NCBI GenBank assembly: GCA_900543815.1
Contig: UQST01000050.1
Coordinates: forward strand, 1-17,529
Source: an uncultured Prevotellaceae bacterium
Lineage (GTDB): Bacteria; Bacteroidota; Bacteroidia; Bacteroidales; Bacteroidaceae
Length of the DNA stretch: 17,529 nt
Direction of reading: 5' to 3'
In this document: positions 15,125 to 17,529 of the stretch, piece after piece
How the letters are laid out: each line of letters begins with the position of its first letter
Position numbering within the stretch: the stretch's first letter is position 1
Position numbers and translations under genes: made by a program
The notes under the pieces: generated by a model
Seen by the model: only the letters and a program-made list of their open reading frames with translations
Told to the model about the DNA's origin: nothing
The model's database searches: none

Positions 15125-15177
15125 GATATCAACAAGTTTGCGTGTGTATATCCAACTTAGTCCTCACTATATCCCAG

Positions 15178-16023
15178 TCAGTCTTCGTAACTCTTCAGGC
15201 GCCATCCTGCGCCGTCGTGATGGAAGACAAACACCTCCTGAAGCCCGGTGCCCATGCCACACTTCTGCACCACAATGCGCTGGCTGGTGTAGTGCTGGTT
15301 GTAGCGGATATTGGAGATGATGCCCGAGGGGACCTCTGGACAGAAGCTTGTCCACTGGTTCGCATCGATAGTTCCCTCGATGACACTGAGCTCGTCCTCG
15401 GTATCGTGGATGCTCACATGCAACTGGGGAGCCAACGACTGCGCCTGAAAGGTGCTGTCGGAGGAGAATTTGGCATAGAATCGATAGAAGTCGGAGAGGA
15501 TGTCCTCGCCGAACATACGGTCGTGCAGGCGCGTCAAGTGCCACTTGCCATTGAGCCGCTCAAAGGTGTAGGTGCGCATGCTCAGCGACTCCAGATCCAC
15601 TCTATCTACCCTCACAAGGGAGTCGGTACCATCGTGCTCCGCCTCAAGTTCGCGCATGGAGCCGTATAGCACCGTATAGTAGTCGCCCTCGAGAAACCCG
15701 AAGTCGCCCACCTCGTGCCTGTTGCTGACGGTTGTCTCCTCGCCTTCCTCCGTGATGAGGGGAAGCGGGAAGTCGGTTCGCTGTGCCTGCAGATGAGGCA
15801 GACGCGTGAAGGTGAAGATGAAGTCATCGAATGAGCCATCCACTCTGTTCTCCTCCACAGCCTCGTCCATCTCCTCTTCCACCTCGGCCACACTGTCCGA
15901 TATGAGGGTGTCTTCCACCCATGTACTGTCCTGCATACTCTCCTCCGTACCGGTGTGGCCCTTCCTGCAGGAAGCCACCAACAGCACCGCGAGCGCCATG
16001 CAGACCCATGTTTTCCTAATCAT
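15178..16023 (-). CDS. DUF4348 domain lipoprotein
   Basis: A 281-residue lipoprotein of unknown function. The start at 16023 is preferred because MIRKTWVCMALAVLLVASC is a complete lipoprotein signal with Cys19 as the lipidated residue, and an upstream in-frame ATG (16053) overlaps the promoter element at 16051-16058. After the signal comes an acidic, low-complexity linker rich in Glu and Asp (about 28-58). The folded part begins near GSFDDFIFTF and contains RTDFPLPL, NGKWHLTRL and FYRFYAKFSSDSTFQ, a pattern I associate with the Bacteroidetes DUF4348 family. Repeated strands suggest a beta-rich periplasmic domain. It is the first gene of the cluster with murB, so a cell-envelope role is reasonable but not shown. 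Confidence 0.78.
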   Translation of the reverse strand: MIRKTWVCMALAVLLVASCRKGHTGTEESMQDSTWVEDTLISDSVAEVEEEMDEAVEENRVDGSFDDFIFTFTRLPHLQAQRTDFPLPLITEEGEETTVSNRHEVGDFGFLEGDYYTVLYGSMRELEAEHDGTDSLVRVDRVDLESLSMRTYTFERLNGKWHLTRLHDRMFGEDILSDFYRFYAKFSSDSTFQAQSLAPQLHVSIHDTEDELSVIEGTIDANQWTSFCPEVPSGIISNIRYNQHYTSQRIVVQKCGMGTGLQEVFVFHHDGAGWRLKSYED

Positions 16024-16050
16024 ACAGAAACGTCTGCTTGATAAACGGCG

Positions 16051-16058
16051 CAAAAGTA
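16051..16058 (-). promoter_or_regulatory. Putative -7 element for the DUF4348-murB cluster
   Basis: On the minus strand TACTTTTG fits TAnnTTTG about 28 bases before the ATG. No clear upstream TTTG at the standard distance. It lies back to back with the pheS promoter element at 16103. Confidence 0.5.
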
Positions 16059-16102
16059 CGCTTATTTTTCCACATTGCGCGCTGTTTTCCTAAAGAAAGA
16101 TG

Positions 16103-16110
16103 TACCTTTG
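16103..16110 (+). promoter_or_regulatory. Putative -7 element for pheS
   Basis: TACCTTTG fits TAnnTTTG. The start would be near 16117, leaving a leader of about 90 nt before the ATG at 16208. No good TTTG at the normal spacing. Confidence 0.5.
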
Positions 16111-16207
16111 CATGGAATAAGCAAAACTTCGCACCAAAGCGAGCAAAACATTGTGCCAAGGCAGGCTCTGCGCCGCGCCAAGGCGAGCAAACCTCATATA
16201 CAAGGAA

Positions 16208-17227
16208 ATGATAGAGAAAATACAGAAGATGATGGCCGAAATCTCGGGTCTGCAAGCACACAGCAGCGAAGAGGTGGAGGCACTCCGCATCAAGTACCTG
16301 AGCAAGAAGGGCGAGATTTCAGCACTGATGGCAGACTTCCGCAATGTGCCTGCCGACATGAAGAAGGAGCTTGGCATGAAGCTCAATGAGCTTAAGAATG
16401 CCGCCCTCGACAAGATAAACGCGCTGAAGAGCAGCGCCGCCACCGAGGAGGCAGCAGGTTCGCACGTGGACCTGACACGCACCCCCTACCCCATCGCACT
16501 GGGCACACGCCACCCGCTCACCATCGTGAAGAACGAGATAGTGGATATCTTCAGCCGCCTGGGCTTCACGCTGGCCGAGGGACCGGAGGTGGAAGACGAC
16601 TGGCACGTATATAGCAGCATGAACTTTGCCGATGACCATCCGGCGCGTGACATGCAGGATACGTTCTTCGTTGAATCGCACCCCGACATCATCCTCCGCT
16701 CGCATACCAGCAGCGTGCAGGCACGTGTGATGGAGAAGGCACAGCCTCCCATCCGCATCATCTGCCCCGGTAGAGTATATAGGAACGAGGCCATCTCGGC
16801 CCGCGCCCACTGCTTCTTCCACCAGGTGGAAGGCCTCTACATCGACAAGAACGTCTCGTTCAAGGACCTCAAGCAGGTGCTTCTGCTCTTCGCCCAAGAG
16901 ATGTTCGGTGCCGACACCAAGATACGTCTGCGCCCCAGTTATTTTCCCTTCACCGAGCCAAGCGCCGAGATGGACATCAGCTGCAACATCTGTGGCGGAG
17001 AAGGCTGTTCGTTCTGCAAGCACACAGGATGGGTGGAGATATTGGGCTGCGGAATGGTTGACCCGGCCGTGCTGGAGGCCAACGGCATCGACAGCAGCAT
17101 CTACACAGGCTACGCCTTCGGCATGGGCATCGAGCGCATAACGAACCTCAAGTACCAGGTGAAGGACCTGCGCATGTTCAGTGAGAACGATGTGCGTTTC
17201 CTCGATGAGTTCCAGAGTACCAACTAA
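16208..17227 (+). CDS. pheS: Phenylalanyl-tRNA synthetase alpha subunit
   Basis: A 339-residue class II aminoacyl-tRNA synthetase subunit that activates phenylalanine and charges tRNA-Phe with PheT as alpha2-beta2; pheT is not in the window. The start MIEKIQKMMAEI is chosen because the N-terminal coiled coil begins there; an earlier in-frame ATG (16151) adds residues with no family match. The coiled coil spans about 1-80. Class II motif 2 is GRVYRNEAISARAHCFFHQVEGL (188-210) and motif 3 GMGIER (305-310), both intact. A Cys-X2-Cys-X4-Cys-X2-Cys cluster (Cys259, 262, 267, 270) sits before HTGWVEILGCGMVDP; it looks like a zinc knuckle, absent from the E. coli enzyme and, as far as I recall, usual in Bacteroidetes. 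A strong terminator follows. Confidence 0.95.
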   Translation: MIEKIQKMMAEISGLQAHSSEEVEALRIKYLSKKGEISALMADFRNVPADMKKELGMKLNELKNAALDKINALKSSAATEEAAGSHVDLTRTPYPIALGTRHPLTIVKNEIVDIFSRLGFTLAEGPEVEDDWHVYSSMNFADDHPARDMQDTFFVESHPDIILRSHTSSVQARVMEKAQPPIRIICPGRVYRNEAISARAHCFFHQVEGLYIDKNVSFKDLKQVLLLFAQEMFGADTKIRLRPSYFPFTEPSAEMDISCNICGGEGCSFCKHTGWVEILGCGMVDPAVLEANGIDSSIYTGYAFGMGIERITNLKYQVKDLRMFSENDVRFLDEFQSTN

Positions 17228-17257
17228 AGCGTCAGAACCAAGACAGCACAATATGCC

Positions 17258-17294
17258 AAGAGGCCGGCGGGATTGTTCCTGCCGGCCTCTTTTG
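17258..17294 (+). terminator. Terminator of pheS
   Basis: AAGAGGCCGGC (17258-17268) pairs perfectly with 17281-17291 and the stem extends inward through a G-T wobble and three more pairs to a TTGT loop; TTTTG follows. It is about 30 bp after the stop codon. Confidence 0.88.
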
Positions 17295-17334
17295 TTACCG
17301 CGCGCTTGCCTTCGCACCGAAGCGGGCGAAAAAA

Positions 17335-17422
17335 CGCAGTGCGCTGCATTGACCAACGCAGCGCGCTGCATCAGCCATCGCACCACGCTGCATCGGCCAT
17401 CGCACCGCAGTGCACGAAAAGC
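17335..17422 (+). repeat. Array C: four tandem 22-bp repeat units
   Basis: Units at 17335-17356, 17357-17378, 17379-17400 and 17401-17422, gapless; the last unit decays after about 14 bases. Units 2 and 3 are closest to the consensus (CGCASCGCGCTGCATC then RGCCAT). The palindrome GCAGCGCGCTGC is perfect at 17358-17369. The leader GGGCGAAAAAACGCAG nearly matches that of array B. It begins about 40 bp beyond the pheS terminator in the same orientation as pheS. Confidence 0.9.
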
Positions 17423-17529
17423 CCCACCTTCATTCTTTCCGAGAAAGAAAACGCGGCTCACCCGATAAACCTAGGGGATTAAGCATACAGCCTTGTAAGT
17501 CTGAAAAGGAAGAACCTTATATCTGTCAC

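Larger units (their letters stand above)
17228..17529. other. Gene-free region after pheS with repeat array C
   Basis: About 300 bp to the right edge. It holds the pheS terminator, a copy of a sequence also present in the pheS leader (17310-17331), array C and a small perfect hairpin, TTCTTTC/GAAAGAA around CGA (17433-17449). I see no gene or clear promoter in the last 80 bases. Confidence 0.6.

Noticed and set aside
15125..15177. A separate promoter for murB in the 53-bp gap
   Set aside because: The nearest match on the minus strand is TAAGTTGG, one mismatch from TAnnTTTG with no upstream TTTG; co-transcription is simpler.
518..17422. The arrays as CRISPR loci
   Set aside because: Units are contiguous 22-bp repeats with no unique spacers, there are only four per site, and no cas genes are present.
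16319..17461. A 380-codon minus-strand frame opposite pheS
   Set aside because: Antisense shadow of pheS that also runs through the terminator and array C; no recognisable protein features.

Overview
The window is a chromosomal segment of a Bacteroidales bacterium, probably Prevotellaceae-like (the lineage is inference). The grounds are phylum-type promoters (TTTG or TTG, about 19-21 bp, then TAnnTTTG), absence of Shine-Dalgarno dependence, a TamB plus lipoprotein-type TamA (TamL) pair, a DUF4348 lipoprotein, a Bacteroidetes-type PheS with a four-cysteine cluster, and several lipoproteins with short lipobox signals. The coding DNA is fairly GC-rich; the first 160 bases are only about 32% GC.

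Layout: the left edge (1-199) holds the AT-rich end of something transcribed rightward and a strong terminator. From 200 to 947 there is no gene, but there is a C-rich, G-poor tract and a 22-bp tandem repeat array (A). A leftward initiator tRNA-Met with its own promoter and terminator follows. Then come a TetR regulator with a palindromic operator candidate over its promoter, fabG, and an RluA-type pseudouridine synthase, all rightward. The synthase converges on, and overlaps by 11 bp, a leftward cyclophilin lipoprotein. Divergent from that is the tamB-tamL operon (stop and start share a base). After it lies a 770-bp gene-free stretch with a hairpin, repeat array B and a C-rich tract, then a sugar nucleotidyltransferase gene ending in a large hairpin. 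A leftward cluster follows: DUF4348 lipoprotein, murB and a PhnP-like metallo-beta-lactamase-fold hydrolase. Divergent from it is pheS, whose terminator is followed by repeat array C.

The genes are mostly housekeeping: fatty acid synthesis, rRNA/tRNA modification, envelope assembly (TamB/TamL, a periplasmic foldase), peptidoglycan precursor synthesis and aminoacylation. The most unusual content is not a gene. Three separate intergenic regions each carry an array of four 22-bp units (88 bp) built around a GC-rich palindrome, all in the same orientation and each downstream of a terminator-like hairpin on the same strand. Two start with a shared A-rich leader, and two are accompanied by C-rich, G-poor tracts. 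No protein, CRISPR or transposon explains them; they look like a dispersed regulatory or structural element.
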